A DNA stretch of 64,000 nucleotides. Source: Chryseobacterium shigense (lineage in GTDB: Bacteria > Bacteroidota > Bacteroidia > Flavobacteriales > Weeksellaceae). The position numbers and the translations under genes were made by a program. The DNA lies in the NCBI RefSeq assembly GCF_014207845.1, contig NZ_JACHLC010000004.1:214330-278329 (forward strand). Direction: 5' to 3'. Below are positions 24,827-34,245 of the stretch, piece by piece; positions within the stretch are counted from its first letter, which is position 1, and each line of letters starts with the position of its first letter. The notes under the pieces are model-generated. The model did no database searches, was not told where the DNA came from, and worked only from the letters and a program-made list of their open reading frames with translations.

Positions 24827-25561
24827 TTAAAATTCGTACCCTACATCCACAAGAAACAATCCATGGCCCGGAGCTGAAGTTCCTGCCGCATTACGATGCT
24901 TGTCTTCAATAATTTTGCGAAGATCTTCAGGTTTTATTTTACCACTTCCGATTTCAACCATAGTCCCTACAATAGCGCGGACCATATTTCTGAGAAATCG
25001 GTTGGCTGAAACCGTAAACTTAAGTTCTGTTCCATCCTGCTCCCACTCTGCTTTGTAGATTTTGCAGATATTGGTTTTATTATCGGTTTTTAATTTGGCA
25101 AAACTTGTAAAATCTTCATATTCAAATAAAATTTTACAGGCTTCATTCATCCTGCTGATATCCAGCGGTCTTTTCCAGTGCTGCCATGCCGATTCCTGAG
25201 TGAAAGGGTTTTTCGCCAGGGAAATATAATACTCGTACGTTCTGTAGGTAGCATCAAAACGGGCATGAAAATCCTCTTTCACTGGAAAGATCCTTTTTAC
25301 AGCAATATCAGGTGGCAGGAAACTATTCAATTTATAAGCTAAATTCATTTCCGCCACAGCATGCTCCGTATCGAAATGGGCAAATATTTTTCTGGCATGA
25401 ACGCCTGTATCCGTTCTTCCGGCTCCTGTTGTTTTAATTTCTTCCCTCAGTATAGTAGAAAGGGCTTTTTCCAGCTCTTCCTGCACAGAAATGGCATCCG
25501 GCTGTATCTGATAACCGAAATAATTTTTCCCGTTGTAAGAAAATTCAATAAAGTATCTCAA
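24827..25561 (-). CDS. truA: tRNA pseudouridine(38-40) synthase TruA, 244 aa
   Basis: TruA isomerises uridines 38-40 in the tRNA anticodon arm. The catalytic motif GAGRTDTGVHA carries the Asp nucleophile (about residue 51), with RFLRNMVRAIVGTM near the C-terminus. I choose the TTG read from 25561 (MRYFIEFSYNGKNYFG), because it gives the family length. The longer frame overlaps the divergent lpxK gene and adds unrelated residues; no ATG fits. Divergent from lpxK. Confidence 0.95.
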   Translation of the reverse strand: MRYFIEFSYNGKNYFGYQIQPDAISVQEELEKALSTILREEIKTTGAGRTDTGVHARKIFAHFDTEHAVAEMNLAYKLNSFLPPDIAVKRIFPVKEDFHARFDATYRTYEYYISLAKNPFTQESAWQHWKRPLDISRMNEACKILFEYEDFTSFAKLKTDNKTNICKIYKAEWEQDGTELKFTVSANRFLRNMVRAIVGTMVEIGSGKIKPEDLRKIIEDKHRNAAGTSAPGHGLFLVDVGYEF

Positions 25562-25656
25562 TGTATGATAAATAACTCTACAAAAATACTTTAATTTAAT
25601 GAAATATTTGTTGAAAAGTCTTTGAGAATATTGCTCAGAATCCTTGTGAAAATTCC

Positions 25657-25664
25657 TATTTTTG
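25657..25664 (+). promoter_or_regulatory. -7 promoter element of lpxK
   Basis: TATTTTTG (TAnnTTTG) ends 7 bp before the lpxK ATG at 25672. Transcription would begin at or within a couple of bases of the start codon, so the mRNA may be nearly leaderless. A TTG lies 23 bp upstream, slightly farther than ideal. Confidence 0.5.
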
Positions 25665-25671
25665 CAAACGT

Positions 25672-26697
25672 ATGAAAAGATGGTACCTTTATCCTTTTTC
25701 CCTCGGTTATCATTTGGTAACGGGTATCCGGAACACAATGTATGATCTGGGCGTTTTTAAAACGACAAAGTTCAAGACTCCGATAATCAATGTCGGTAAC
25801 CTTTCTGTGGGCGGAAGCGGAAAATCACCAATGGTGATGTATCTTGCCCAATACCTGTCCAAACATTACAGGACGGGAGTTCTTTCACGCGGTTACGGAA
25901 GGTTGACGAAAGGCTACGAAGTAACGAATTATGAAAGCAACTATAAAATTGTAGGTGATGAAGCCATGCAGCTTTTTGAGCGCTTCAAAAACCGTTTCGT
26001 TATTGCCGTTTCAGAAGAAAGAGTTCCCGGAGCCAAAAAAGTGATTGAAGATATGGATCTTGATGTTCTTGTTTTGGATGATGCCCTGCAGCACAGAGCC
26101 ATCAAAGCAGGATTCAATATTCTGATGACGGATTTTAATGATCCTTATTTTAAAGATCACCTTCTGCCTGCCGGAGATTTAAGAGAATCCAGAAACGGCT
26201 CCAAAAGAGCCAATATCATCATGGTCAGCAAATGCCCTGATGAACTTACCGAAGAAACCAAACGCTACTATATTTCAAGGATCAGGCCGTCCCATAACCA
26301 GAAAGTATTCTTTTCATCCATCGGTTATGATGAAAACGTGTACGGAAAAGACAAGATGCTTCCGGACAATAACCTGAACTATTACGACATCCTTCTCATC
26401 ACAGGAATTGCCAACCCTAAACCGCTTCTTGAGCATCTGGCAAAATTTTCACAACGGGTTAAGCATTTAAAATTCAGGGATCATCATAATTTTACAGATG
26501 ACGACATTAAAAAAATCACTGCTGAATATAAAAAACTAGGCGAATATAAGCTGATTCTTACCACAGAGAAAGATTATGTACGTCTGAAAACTTTTGACTA
26601 TCTTAGAGAAATTGTTTACTACTGGCCTATTAATGTTATCATTGATAAAAAGGAAGAATTCAACCAAATCATCTTAGATTATGTTAGAAAAAATTAA
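25672..26697 (+). CDS. lpxK: tetraacyldisaccharide 4'-kinase, 341 aa
   Basis: LpxK phosphorylates the 4' position of the lipid A disaccharide at the inner membrane. The P-loop is NVGNLSVGGSGKSPMVMYLA (about residues 39-58), followed by the typical GVLSRGYGR. DVLVLDDALQHRAIKAG carries the conserved Asp/His pair, and KYYISRIRPS-type and TTEKDYVRL blocks follow. Length is normal. It overlaps the next gene by 17 bp, so they are cotranscribed. Confidence 0.95.
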   Translation: MKRWYLYPFSLGYHLVTGIRNTMYDLGVFKTTKFKTPIINVGNLSVGGSGKSPMVMYLAQYLSKHYRTGVLSRGYGRLTKGYEVTNYESNYKIVGDEAMQLFERFKNRFVIAVSEERVPGAKKVIEDMDLDVLVLDDALQHRAIKAGFNILMTDFNDPYFKDHLLPAGDLRESRNGSKRANIIMVSKCPDELTEETKRYYISRIRPSHNQKVFFSSIGYDENVYGKDKMLPDNNLNYYDILLITGIANPKPLLEHLAKFSQRVKHLKFRDHHNFTDDDIKKITAEYKKLGEYKLILTTEKDYVRLKTFDYLREIVYYWPINVIIDKKEEFNQIILDYVRKN

Positions 26698-27496
26698 GCA
26701 GACTGCTGATTTCATCAAAAATACCATCAAAGAAGTTCCGGATTTTGCCGTTGTTTTAGGCTCCGGCCTGGGAAAACTGCAGGATGAAGTGGAAGCTATT
26801 CATGTTTTGGAATATTCTGAAATTCCTAATTTTCCCCAGACCACTGTTGTCGGGCATGGAGGAAAATTAATTTACGGAATTCTGGAGGGTAAAAAAGTTC
26901 TGATGATGAGCGGGCGTTTTCATTATTATGAAGGCCATTCCATGGAAACGGTAACTTTCCCGATCAGGGTTTTTCATCTTCTGGGAATTAAAAATCTTAT
27001 CCTTTCCAATGCTTCTGGTGGTATAAATCAAACTTACGGTATTGCAGATATTATTATTTTAAAAGATCATATCAATATGATGCCTGAACATCCGCTTCGG
27101 GGTAAAAATATTGAATCATTCGGACCGCGTTTTGTGGATATGAGTGAACCTTATAACAAAAAAATGATCGAAACCGCCGAGAAGGCTGCCGCTGAGAACA
27201 ATATTAACATTTACCAGGGAGTTTATGTGGCTTTACAGGGCCCAACTTTTGAAACGCCAGCAGAATATGGCATGATTAAAGCCATTGGTGGTGATATGGT
27301 AGGAATGAGCACTGTTCCTGAAGTTATTGTTGCCAGACATATGAATATGGATGTTTTCTGCATTTCCGTTATCACAGACCTTGGCGGACCGGATATTGCA
27401 CTTTCCGTTTCCCATGAAGAAGTTCTGAATGCTGCGAATAAAGCCATGCCGAATGTCATTGCCGTAGTAAAAGGCCTGGTCAAAAACTATCAGTAG
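26681..27496 (+). CDS. purine-nucleoside phosphorylase (class I, PNP/MTAP type), 271 aa
   Basis: Cleaves purine nucleosides with phosphate for salvage. Phosphate-binding loop VVLGSGLGKL (about residues 25-34), GHGGKL, then MSGRFHYYEGHSMETVTFPIRV. Substrate-site block YVALQGPTFETPAEYGMIKA and MVGMSTVPEV follow. These are the trimeric human-like PNP signatures. Its start lies inside the end of lpxK (17-bp overlap). The pairing with lpxK is a transcriptional convenience; no pathway link is known to me. Confidence 0.94.
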   Translation: MLEKIKQTADFIKNTIKEVPDFAVVLGSGLGKLQDEVEAIHVLEYSEIPNFPQTTVVGHGGKLIYGILEGKKVLMMSGRFHYYEGHSMETVTFPIRVFHLLGIKNLILSNASGGINQTYGIADIIILKDHINMMPEHPLRGKNIESFGPRFVDMSEPYNKKMIETAEKAAAENNINIYQGVYVALQGPTFETPAEYGMIKAIGGDMVGMSTVPEVIVARHMNMDVFCISVITDLGGPDIALSVSHEEVLNAANKAMPNVIAVVKGLVKNYQ

Positions 27497-27572
27497 GCAT
27501 TTATAGAAATTTTCAATCTCATAAATTTTTCCTAATTCATAAGAAATCAATTATAAATTGCGTTTCATTGTT

Positions 27573-27580
27573 TAGATTTG
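27573..27580 (+). promoter_or_regulatory. -7 promoter element for the thioredoxin-like gene
   Basis: TAGATTTG matches TAnnTTTG, 20 bp before the ATG at 27600. No TTG at 19-21 bp. Confidence 0.4.
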
Positions 27581-27599
27581 TATCTATGAAATTGAAAAA

Positions 27600-28115
27600 A
27601 TGAAAAAGTTAGCATTAATTTTTATGATAAGTGTTTTCGGACTGGGCTATTCACAACAGCAGCCGAAAGTACTCAAAACAAGTTTCTCCAAAGAAGCTTT
27701 GACGCAGAAACTGGAAGATGAAGAAGGAAAGAACGTTACCATTCAGCAGATTCTTGATTCCCACAAAGGAAAAGTTCTGGTGATCGATTTCTGGGCAGGA
27801 TGGTGCAGAGACTGTTTAAAAGCCCTTCCAAAAGCCGAAGAACTTGAAAAAAACAATCCGAATATAGATTTCGTATTCCTCTCACTGGAAAGATCCAAAG
27901 AAGGTTTTGACAAGAGTCTTGACAGATTCAATATGAAGGATAAGGATAATTACTGGTTTGCTTCCGGCTGGAAAAATGATTTCAACAACTATATCGACCT
28001 CAACTGGATTCCAAGATATATGGTCATAGACCAGAAATCCTCTATTGCAAAATATTATGCAATCTCCCCTGAGGACCCGGAAATCCAGGAAACCATCAAC
28101 CGTCTTTTACAATAA
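27600..28115 (+). CDS. exported TlpA-like thioredoxin-family protein, 171 aa
   Basis: Signal peptide MKKLALIFMISVFGLGYSQ directs it to the periplasm. The thioredoxin fold includes VLVIDFWAGWCRDCLKALP, with active-site C-R-D-C at about residues 69-72, and WIPRYMVID with the conserved cis-Pro context. It belongs to the TlpA/ResA type and probably reduces disulfides in exported proteins or cytochromes. Its stop overlaps the next ATG by one base (TAATG), forming a two-gene operon. Confidence 0.88.
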   Translation: MKKLALIFMISVFGLGYSQQQPKVLKTSFSKEALTQKLEDEEGKNVTIQQILDSHKGKVLVIDFWAGWCRDCLKALPKAEELEKNNPNIDFVFLSLERSKEGFDKSLDRFNMKDKDNYWFASGWKNDFNNYIDLNWIPRYMVIDQKSSIAKYYAISPEDPEIQETINRLLQ

Positions 28116-28570
28116 TGATTGTCCGGGAAGCTACAGAACAAGATCATAAAGTTCTTTTAGAATTTGAACAGGGAATTGTTTCTGCTGAAAGACCATTTAA
28201 CAGCACTCTTATAGCCGGAGAAATTCATTACTATGATCTGCTTCACCTGATAAAATCTGACGAAGCCTTCGTACTTGTCGTTGAAGAAAATAACGAAATC
28301 ATAGCTTCCGGTTATGCACTCATCAGAAAACCGGCAAATAACTATTCCAATTTTGAGCAGTATGCTTATCTGGGATTTATGTATGTAAAACCTGAGCACA
28401 GAGGAAAAGGAATCAATAAACTGATCCTTGATGGATTAATCAGCTGGGCAAAGTCCAGAGATATTTCCGAAATAAGACTCGATGTTTATGCTCAAAATGA
28501 ATCTGCTGTAAAAGCTTATGAAAAAGCAGGATTTGAATCCTTACTCGTTACCATGAGAATGAAAACATAA
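28115..28570 (+). CDS. GNAT-family N-acetyltransferase, 151 aa
   Basis: Acetyl-CoA-binding motif A is YLGFMYVKPEHRGKGINKLILDGLISWAKSR (R-G-K-G). The C-terminal strand and helix ISEIRLDVYAQNESAVKAYEKAGFES are canonical Acetyltransf_1. Substrate not determinable. Translationally coupled to the thioredoxin-like gene by a 1-bp overlap. Confidence 0.9.
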   Translation: MIVREATEQDHKVLLEFEQGIVSAERPFNSTLIAGEIHYYDLLHLIKSDEAFVLVVEENNEIIASGYALIRKPANNYSNFEQYAYLGFMYVKPEHRGKGINKLILDGLISWAKSRDISEIRLDVYAQNESAVKAYEKAGFESLLVTMRMKT

Positions 28571-28600
28571 TCAGAATTCAATTCAAAATAAAGGAATCCA

Positions 28601-28608
28601 TATCTTTG
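28601..28608 (+). promoter_or_regulatory. -7 promoter element of dinB
   Basis: TATCTTTG (TAnnTTTG) ends 4 bp before the dinB ATG at 28613, so the transcript should start at or next to the start codon and be leaderless or nearly so. No LexA-like palindrome is visible. Confidence 0.5.
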
Positions 28609-28612
28609 CGGT

Positions 28613-29707
28613 ATGGATTCTTCTTTTCCCATCCGCAAGATTATTCATGTTGATATGGATGCGTTTTACGCTTCTGTGGAACAGCATGACAATCCCTCGC
28701 TTAAGGGGAAACCCATTGCTGTAGGAGGAGAACACCGGGGTGTGGTTTCGGCAGCAAGCTATGAAGCAAGAAAATATGGCGTACGTTCGGCAATGCCCAG
28801 TAAAACAGCTAAGGAAAAATGCCCGCATATTATTTTTGTTCCGCCCCGCTTTGCCCGGTATAAAGAAATATCAAGACAGATCCGTGAAATTTTTCACGAA
28901 TACACTGATCTTGTAGAACCTCTTTCTTTAGACGAAGCTTATCTTGACGTTACCGAAAATAAGAAAGACATAGAATCTGCCAACCAGATTGCCAAAGAAA
29001 TCCGTCAGAAAATATTTGAGCAAACCGGATTAACTGCTTCTGCAGGGATTTCAGTAAATAAATTCCTGGCAAAAGTAGCTTCCGATATCAATAAACCAAA
29101 TGGCCAGAAAACCATTCACCCTGACAGAATTGAAGGCTTTCTTGAAGAGCTTCCGGTTGAAAAATTTTACGGTGTAGGAAAAGTTACGGCTAACAAAATG
29201 TTTAGTTTAGGAATTTATAAAGGAAAAGATTTAAAGAAAAAGACCATTGAAGAACTTGTAAGGCTTTTTGGAAAGTCCGGGAGCTATTATTACCATGTTG
29301 TTCGCGGTATTCATAATTCTGAGGTAAAACCTCACCGGATCCAGAAGAGTGTTGCTGTGGAAAGAACTTTCTTTGAGGATCTTTTTGATGACCAGGCAAT
29401 CAACGAAAAACTGGAACACCTGAGCAAAGAACTTCATCAGAGATTACAAAAGAATAATATTCTGGGCAGGGCTTTAACCTTAAAAATTAAATATAAAGAT
29501 TTTTCTCTTTATACCAGAAGCTTCACAAAGGAAGAATACTTTACTTCCGCCGAACAGTACTTCAATACCGGGAAAAGACTTTGGGAACTCAGGCCTTTTG
29601 ACAAACCTGTAAGATTATTGGGACTTTCTCTCTCCCACCTCAACACCGAAGAAAAAAAACAGGTTTCCATTCAACTAAAAATTCCGTTTGAAGAATTTGA
29701 ACGCTGA
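28613..29707 (+). CDS. dinB: DNA polymerase IV (Y-family), 364 aa
   Basis: Translesion polymerase. Catalytic acids: HVDMDAFYASVE (Asp14, Asp16) and SLDEAYLDVT (Asp107, Glu108). The palm, fingers and thumb are complete (PSKTAKEKCPH; SAGISVNKFLAKVASDINKPNG; VEKFYGVGKVTANKMFSLGI helix-hairpin-helix). The little-finger domain spans about residues 240-350. A terminal beta-clamp-binding peptide is possible in the last ten residues but not obvious. Single gene with a promoter almost at its start codon. Confidence 0.96.
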   Translation: MDSSFPIRKIIHVDMDAFYASVEQHDNPSLKGKPIAVGGEHRGVVSAASYEARKYGVRSAMPSKTAKEKCPHIIFVPPRFARYKEISRQIREIFHEYTDLVEPLSLDEAYLDVTENKKDIESANQIAKEIRQKIFEQTGLTASAGISVNKFLAKVASDINKPNGQKTIHPDRIEGFLEELPVEKFYGVGKVTANKMFSLGIYKGKDLKKKTIEELVRLFGKSGSYYYHVVRGIHNSEVKPHRIQKSVAVERTFFEDLFDDQAINEKLEHLSKELHQRLQKNNILGRALTLKIKYKDFSLYTRSFTKEEYFTSAEQYFNTGKRLWELRPFDKPVRLLGLSLSHLNTEEKKQVSIQLKIPFEEFER

Positions 29708-29757
29708 CGGGTGGAAAATTTTCACTATCTTGTAGAAAATCAACCAAATTACAGCCT

Positions 29758-31230
29758 ATGAATGCAACGATGATTCAATTTTTCCACTGGTATTCTGAAG
29801 GAAACGGAACACTATGGAAAGAAGCAGAAAAGGAGGCTGCCCACCTGGCAGAATTAGGAATCACTTCGGTATGGTTTCCTCCTGCTTATAAAGGGGCAAA
29901 TGGCGGTTACTCGGTAGGTTACGATGCTTATGATCTGTACGATCTCGGAGAATTTGACCAGAAAGGAAGTATTCCTACCAAATACGGGAGTAAGGATGAT
30001 TACTTAAATACCATTAAAGCTTTAAAAAAACAGAATATTGAAGTTATAGTGGACATTGTTTTGGGACATAAGGCAGGCGGTGACGAACTGGAAAAGTTTA
30101 AAGCTGTAAAAGTAGACGAAAACAACAGGGAAAAAGTGATTTCCGATGTCATTGAGATAGAATCCTATACCCAATTCACATTTCCCGGAAGAGAAAAAAA
30201 ATATTCTGATTTTGAATGGAATTTCACCTGTTTCAGCGGCGTGGATTATGCTGAAGGAATGGATTCACACATTTTTAAGATCCAGTCCGAATACGGAAAC
30301 GACTGGGAAGAAATGATTGATGATGAAAAAGGGAATTATGATTACCTGATGTATAACGACATTGAGCACCGTAACCCTTTTGTACGGGAAGAATTAAACA
30401 GCTGGGCAGAATGGTATTTCAGCCTGAGCGATTTTGATGGAGTAAGGCTCGATGCCTTAAAGCATATCTCATTTGATTTTTATAAGGAATGGCTCACCAT
30501 GCTCCGTTCCAATTCAGGAAAAAACATTTTTGCGGTGGGAGAATACTGGGCTCCCGGACAGCTGAATCTTCTTCAGAAATATATTGAGGTTACGGAAGGA
30601 TGCATGAGTCTTTTTGACAGCTCGTTGCAGAATAATTTCCATACTGCTTCAAGGGAGGGAGATTCCTATGATCTCCGGAGAATTTTTGACCAGACTCTTA
30701 CCCAGGCTGATCCAATGCATTCCGTAAGCCTTGTAGACAACCATGATACGCAGCCTCTCCAGGATCTTGAAGCTCCGGTAGAATTATGGTTTAAACCGCT
30801 GGCATATGCACTTATTTTGCTCCGTGAAAATGGTTATCCATGTGTATTTTACCCGGATCTGTATGGTGCCCGGTATGTTGATAAAGGCGGAGATGGAAAT
30901 GATCAGGAAATTTTCCTTGAGAAGGTGGATGGCATTGAAGAACTCCTTAAAGCCAGAAAAGATCATGCTTACGGAAACCAGCGGGATTATTTTGAAGATG
31001 CCAACTGCTTAGGCTGGACACGTGAAGGAGATGATGCGCATTCCGGATGCGCTGTGGTTTTAAGCAATAAAGAGGCTTACAACAAGCCTATGGAAATGGG
31101 GAAACAGCATGCTGGCAAAAATTTTAAAGATTTACTTAAAAGGTTTGAGGAAACTGTAATGATTGATGAAAACGGCTGGGGAAATTTTCCGGTTCCTGCA
31201 GGAAATGTAAGCGTCTGGATTCCTGAATAA
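29758..31230 (+). CDS. cytosolic alpha-amylase, glycoside hydrolase family 13 (GH13_5 type), 490 aa
   Basis: Endo-acting alpha-1,4-glucanase. No signal peptide, so it works on internal glycogen or maltodextrins. It opens with MIQFFHWYSEGNGTLWKEAEKEAAHLAELGI, as in Bacillus-type and E. coli AmyA-type enzymes. Catalytic residues: nucleophile Asp in DGVRLDALKH (about 231), acid/base Glu in AVGEYWAPG (about 261), transition-state Asp in LVDNHDTQP (about 328). A C-terminal beta domain ends NVSVWIPE. Single gene, convergent with the esterase. Confidence 0.94.
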   Translation: MNATMIQFFHWYSEGNGTLWKEAEKEAAHLAELGITSVWFPPAYKGANGGYSVGYDAYDLYDLGEFDQKGSIPTKYGSKDDYLNTIKALKKQNIEVIVDIVLGHKAGGDELEKFKAVKVDENNREKVISDVIEIESYTQFTFPGREKKYSDFEWNFTCFSGVDYAEGMDSHIFKIQSEYGNDWEEMIDDEKGNYDYLMYNDIEHRNPFVREELNSWAEWYFSLSDFDGVRLDALKHISFDFYKEWLTMLRSNSGKNIFAVGEYWAPGQLNLLQKYIEVTEGCMSLFDSSLQNNFHTASREGDSYDLRRIFDQTLTQADPMHSVSLVDNHDTQPLQDLEAPVELWFKPLAYALILLRENGYPCVFYPDLYGARYVDKGGDGNDQEIFLEKVDGIEELLKARKDHAYGNQRDYFEDANCLGWTREGDDAHSGCAVVLSNKEAYNKPMEMGKQHAGKNFKDLLKRFEETVMIDENGWGNFPVPAGNVSVWIPE

Positions 31231-31256
31231 CTTTCTATATTTTGGGCATCTGCTTT

Positions 31257-32594
31257 TTAAAAGCTTATTTTCCGGATTTTTAAAATGTCCGGCTTTTCCG
31301 AATCATCAGAAATATTTCCTGTTCTGGCAAATTCGGCCCAGATTGCTCTTAATTTCTTTCCATTTTCATTGATATATTCCCACGGAATATCTTTCAGCAT
31401 CTCTGAGGATTTCCAGGCAGATTCATTTCCGAAAATCAAAGGAAGATCAATACAATGCGGTGCCCCGATACGGCTGCTTTCTGATCCTGAATGAATTCTG
31501 AACAGATAAACATTTCCTCCTGCTTTTGCATAATTTTCAGCGAAAATTTTTGCAGGAATTCCATAGATGAGCTCCGTAGTTTTTTCAACTGTTTTATCCA
31601 TGATTTTTAATCCAAGACCTTTTCCAAAATATTTATTCAATGCGTCTGAGGTTTTAAGATAGAATGCTGTTTCATTATTATTAAGTCCGATCAGTACATC
31701 ATATTTTTTGGCATTTCCCTTCCATTTTTCTATAGATTCTTCTTCCCTGCATAAAGGTGGATAGCCATACTGAATACCAAAAGGCATGGCAGCTTTCAAA
31801 CCATATTTTATGACAGACGGCACATATTTTTTGTATTCCTCCATCATTTTAAAAACATCGGTTTCGGTTTTAAGCCCCTCTGTTTTTTTGAGAAATTCCG
31901 CAGACATTTTCTGCCTTTTATGACGTAATCCTAATGGCGCACTCTGGATAATCACTCTTTGAAACAAGCCCTCAACACCTTCGGAAATCATAAGATGGGC
32001 AATGGCATCACCACCCGAAGACTGGCCTAAAAGGATAATATTCCCTGCATCACCTCCAAATTCTGAAATATAATTCCTGATCCATTTTAATGCCTCTATT
32101 ATATCAAACAGTCCTAAATTTGGTGGTATTTCACCGCCTCCCAGAAAACCGAAAAGTCCAAGCCTGTAAGATACAGCAACCACAATAATCTGTTGTTCCC
32201 TTACCCAGTCGCTGGGATCAGAGGTAGGAAGGTCACCACATCCTATCTCATGGGAACCACCGTGAATCCAGACTACAACTGGAAGCTTTTCATTTTCTGT
32301 AAAGCTGTCAGGACGGAAAACCGAGAGATATTGTGTTGATTCATCCGGTTCAAAATTTTCAATATGAGTGGGACCAATCATTTTTTCAGCCAGCGGACTG
32401 ATAGCCTGCGGGCAAACAGGAATTTTATCCGGGAAAATAATTTCTGAAGAAGGCTGTTCTGCAACAGGTTTCTGAAATCTTTCAGAACGGGCATACCGGA
32501 TACTTTGGGCTTTAATAACGCCTCTGTTTTTTAGTGCAATAACTTTCCCGAAAGAAGTCTGAAAAATGTGGGTTGTGGTCTGCTCAACAGTCAT
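31257..32594 (-). CDS. type B carboxylesterase, 445 aa
   Basis: Carboxylesterase/lipase family. N-terminal VIALKNRGVIKAQSIRYARSERF is the family opening. Oxyanion-hole region VVWIHGGSHEIGCGD. Nucleophile elbow LLGQSSGGDAI (Ser about residue 194). The Glu and His of the triad are probably in GLNNNETAFY and the IGAPHCIDLP region. No signal peptide. At 445 residues it is somewhat shorter than many (about 500), lacking part of the C-terminal helices. Substrate unknown. Confidence 0.9.
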   Translation of the reverse strand: MTVEQTTTHIFQTSFGKVIALKNRGVIKAQSIRYARSERFQKPVAEQPSSEIIFPDKIPVCPQAISPLAEKMIGPTHIENFEPDESTQYLSVFRPDSFTENEKLPVVVWIHGGSHEIGCGDLPTSDPSDWVREQQIIVVAVSYRLGLFGFLGGGEIPPNLGLFDIIEALKWIRNYISEFGGDAGNIILLGQSSGGDAIAHLMISEGVEGLFQRVIIQSAPLGLRHKRQKMSAEFLKKTEGLKTETDVFKMMEEYKKYVPSVIKYGLKAAMPFGIQYGYPPLCREEESIEKWKGNAKKYDVLIGLNNNETAFYLKTSDALNKYFGKGLGLKIMDKTVEKTTELIYGIPAKIFAENYAKAGGNVYLFRIHSGSESSRIGAPHCIDLPLIFGNESAWKSSEMLKDIPWEYINENGKKLRAIWAEFARTGNISDDSEKPDILKIRKISF

Positions 32595-32715
32595 TTTAAA
32601 AACTTTGAAAAATTTTATCTATTAAAATTAATTCAGTTTTTTGAAATAAGGAAATTTTCTTTGCTAAAAATACAGTAAGTTTAAACACGAATGTCACTAA
32701 TTTTTAACACTAATT

Positions 32716-32746
32716 TTCACAAATAAAAAGTTGTGATATTTGTGAA
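32716..32746 (-). terminator. hairpin between AraC regulator and esterase genes
   Basis: Perfect 10-bp inverted arms TTCACAAATA (32716-32725) and TATTTGTGAA (32737-32746) with an 11-bp loop, followed on the minus strand by AT-rich sequence. It could be a terminator of the AraC gene or an operator of the esterase. Confidence 0.45.
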
Positions 32747-32777
32747 GAACATTAGTATTATTTGTGTTTTTAAATGA

Positions 32778-33680
32778 TCAGTTTAGAGTTTTATATTCGC
32801 TCGGGGAAACTCCTACTTTAGTTTTGAATAATCTTGTAAAATGCTGGGGATATTTAAACCCAAGGTCATAGGAAATCTCACTGATTGATTTTGACGGATT
32901 CAGGATCTGTTCTTTGGCAACATCAATCAGCTTATTATGAATAAATTCCTGAGCGGAAACTCCTAATTCTTTTTTGATCAAATCACCGAAATAATTGGCA
33001 GACAGGTTCAGTTTTTCTGCAAAATAGTTAACCATCGGGAAACCAATATTTTTGGGGTTGTCAGATTTTAAATAATCATCCACCAGATTTTCAAATTTCC
33101 CGATAACGCCCTGATTTACATGGTCTCTTGTAATAAACTGACGGTCGTAGAAACGCATACAGTAATTTAAAAACAATTCAATATTGTTTACAATTAGCGA
33201 TTTGCTGTGTTTATCGATAGACTGTTCAAGTTCAAGCTTTATATTCTTAAAACATTCCAGTACAATTTCTCTTTCTTTTTCCGAAAGGTGCAATGCCTCG
33301 TGTACGTCATAGGAAAAGAAGCTGTAATCTTTGATATTTTTGCCAAGATTGGTTCCTTTGATAAGATCCGGATGAAAAAGCAAAGCATATCCGCCCGGCT
33401 GCACAAACTTTCCGTCGTTCGTCACTCCGCTTACCTGTCCGGGAGCAATAAAAACCAGCGTTCCTTCCTGATAGTCGTAGCTGTGTTTTCCGTAATGCAT
33501 ATCACCGCAGATCACATCTTTCAGAAAAACGGTATAAAAGGTATAGGTTCTTTTATATTGGCAGATGGGATCAGATTTTGCAAAATCTACCACACTTACC
33601 AGCGGATGCAGGGTTTCATGATTCACCATTTTATTGTAATCTGAAACGCTGTTTACTTTTTCAACTTCCTGATCTTCCAT
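32778..33680 (-). CDS. AraC-family transcriptional regulator, 300 aa
   Basis: The N-terminal cupin-like sensing domain (YKRTYTFYTVFLKDVICGDMHYG; GTLVFIAPGQVSGV) is followed by a C-terminal AraC double HTH (about residues 200-298), with YFAEKLNLSANYFGDLIKKELGVSAQEF and SISEISYDLGFKYPQHFTRLFKTKVGVSPSEY. It is divergent from the cupin and alcohol dehydrogenase genes with 133 bp between the starts, and most likely controls them. Confidence 0.93.
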   Translation of the reverse strand: MEDQEVEKVNSVSDYNKMVNHETLHPLVSVVDFAKSDPICQYKRTYTFYTVFLKDVICGDMHYGKHSYDYQEGTLVFIAPGQVSGVTNDGKFVQPGGYALLFHPDLIKGTNLGKNIKDYSFFSYDVHEALHLSEKEREIVLECFKNIKLELEQSIDKHSKSLIVNNIELFLNYCMRFYDRQFITRDHVNQGVIGKFENLVDDYLKSDNPKNIGFPMVNYFAEKLNLSANYFGDLIKKELGVSAQEFIHNKLIDVAKEQILNPSKSISEISYDLGFKYPQHFTRLFKTKVGVSPSEYKTLN

Positions 33681-33813
33681 TGACTGTCTTTTTAAGCTTA
33701 TTCAAAATTACCATTTTCCTGCGACCTTTTTTATAGTGTCTGTAAAATTGGTAAGTATTTCGGTAATCTGTATAAGTGGTGTTTATTTAAAAGTATCGAC
33801 TTTTGTAATCATT

Positions 33814-34218
33814 ATGGAAACATGGAATACACCTATTTTTTCAAAAGGGGAAAAAGCTCCTGAAGCTTATTTTTCCGGAGGAACAGCCTGGGTTCAGATT
33901 TTGAAATCTAACGAGGATGAGCTGAACTACCAGATCGGAAATGTTATTTTTGAACCTGGCTGCAGAAATAACTGGCACTTTCATGGAGGTGGCCAGATTT
34001 TAATCGTAACTTCAGGGACGGGAGTTTATCAGGAGAAAGGAAAACCTGCACAGGTTTTACGTCCGGGAGATGTGGTGAATATCCTTCCGGGTGTTATCCA
34101 CTGGCATGGAGCATCTGCCGATAGTGAATTCACGCATATTGCCATTAATCCGAATACTCAAAACGGTATTGTGGAATGGCTGGAGCCTGTAAGTGATGAA
34201 GAATACAGCAATTTATAA
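33814..34218 (+). CDS. single-domain cupin protein, 134 aa
   Basis: Start at METWNTPIFSKGEKAP; the longer frame extends into the divergent promoter. Cupin motif 1, GCRNNWHFHGGGQILIVTSGTG, holds two His and the Gln/Glu-equivalent position. Motif 2, LRPGDVVNILPGVIHWHGA, gives further His ligands. Similar cupins occur beside alcohol dehydrogenases and carboxymuconolactone-type genes in redox-stress operons. It is probably metal binding; catalytic role unknown. It lies 27 bp upstream of the dehydrogenase gene in the same operon. Confidence 0.88.
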   Translation: METWNTPIFSKGEKAPEAYFSGGTAWVQILKSNEDELNYQIGNVIFEPGCRNNWHFHGGGQILIVTSGTGVYQEKGKPAQVLRPGDVVNILPGVIHWHGASADSEFTHIAINPNTQNGIVEWLEPVSDEEYSNL

Positions 34219-34245
34219 CTGAACTTAATTAAATTAAATAAACCA

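Noticed and set aside
33207..33644. Plus-strand frame of 145 codons opposite the AraC gene
   Set aside because: Shadow of a clear AraC-family coding sequence; no start context or promoter.
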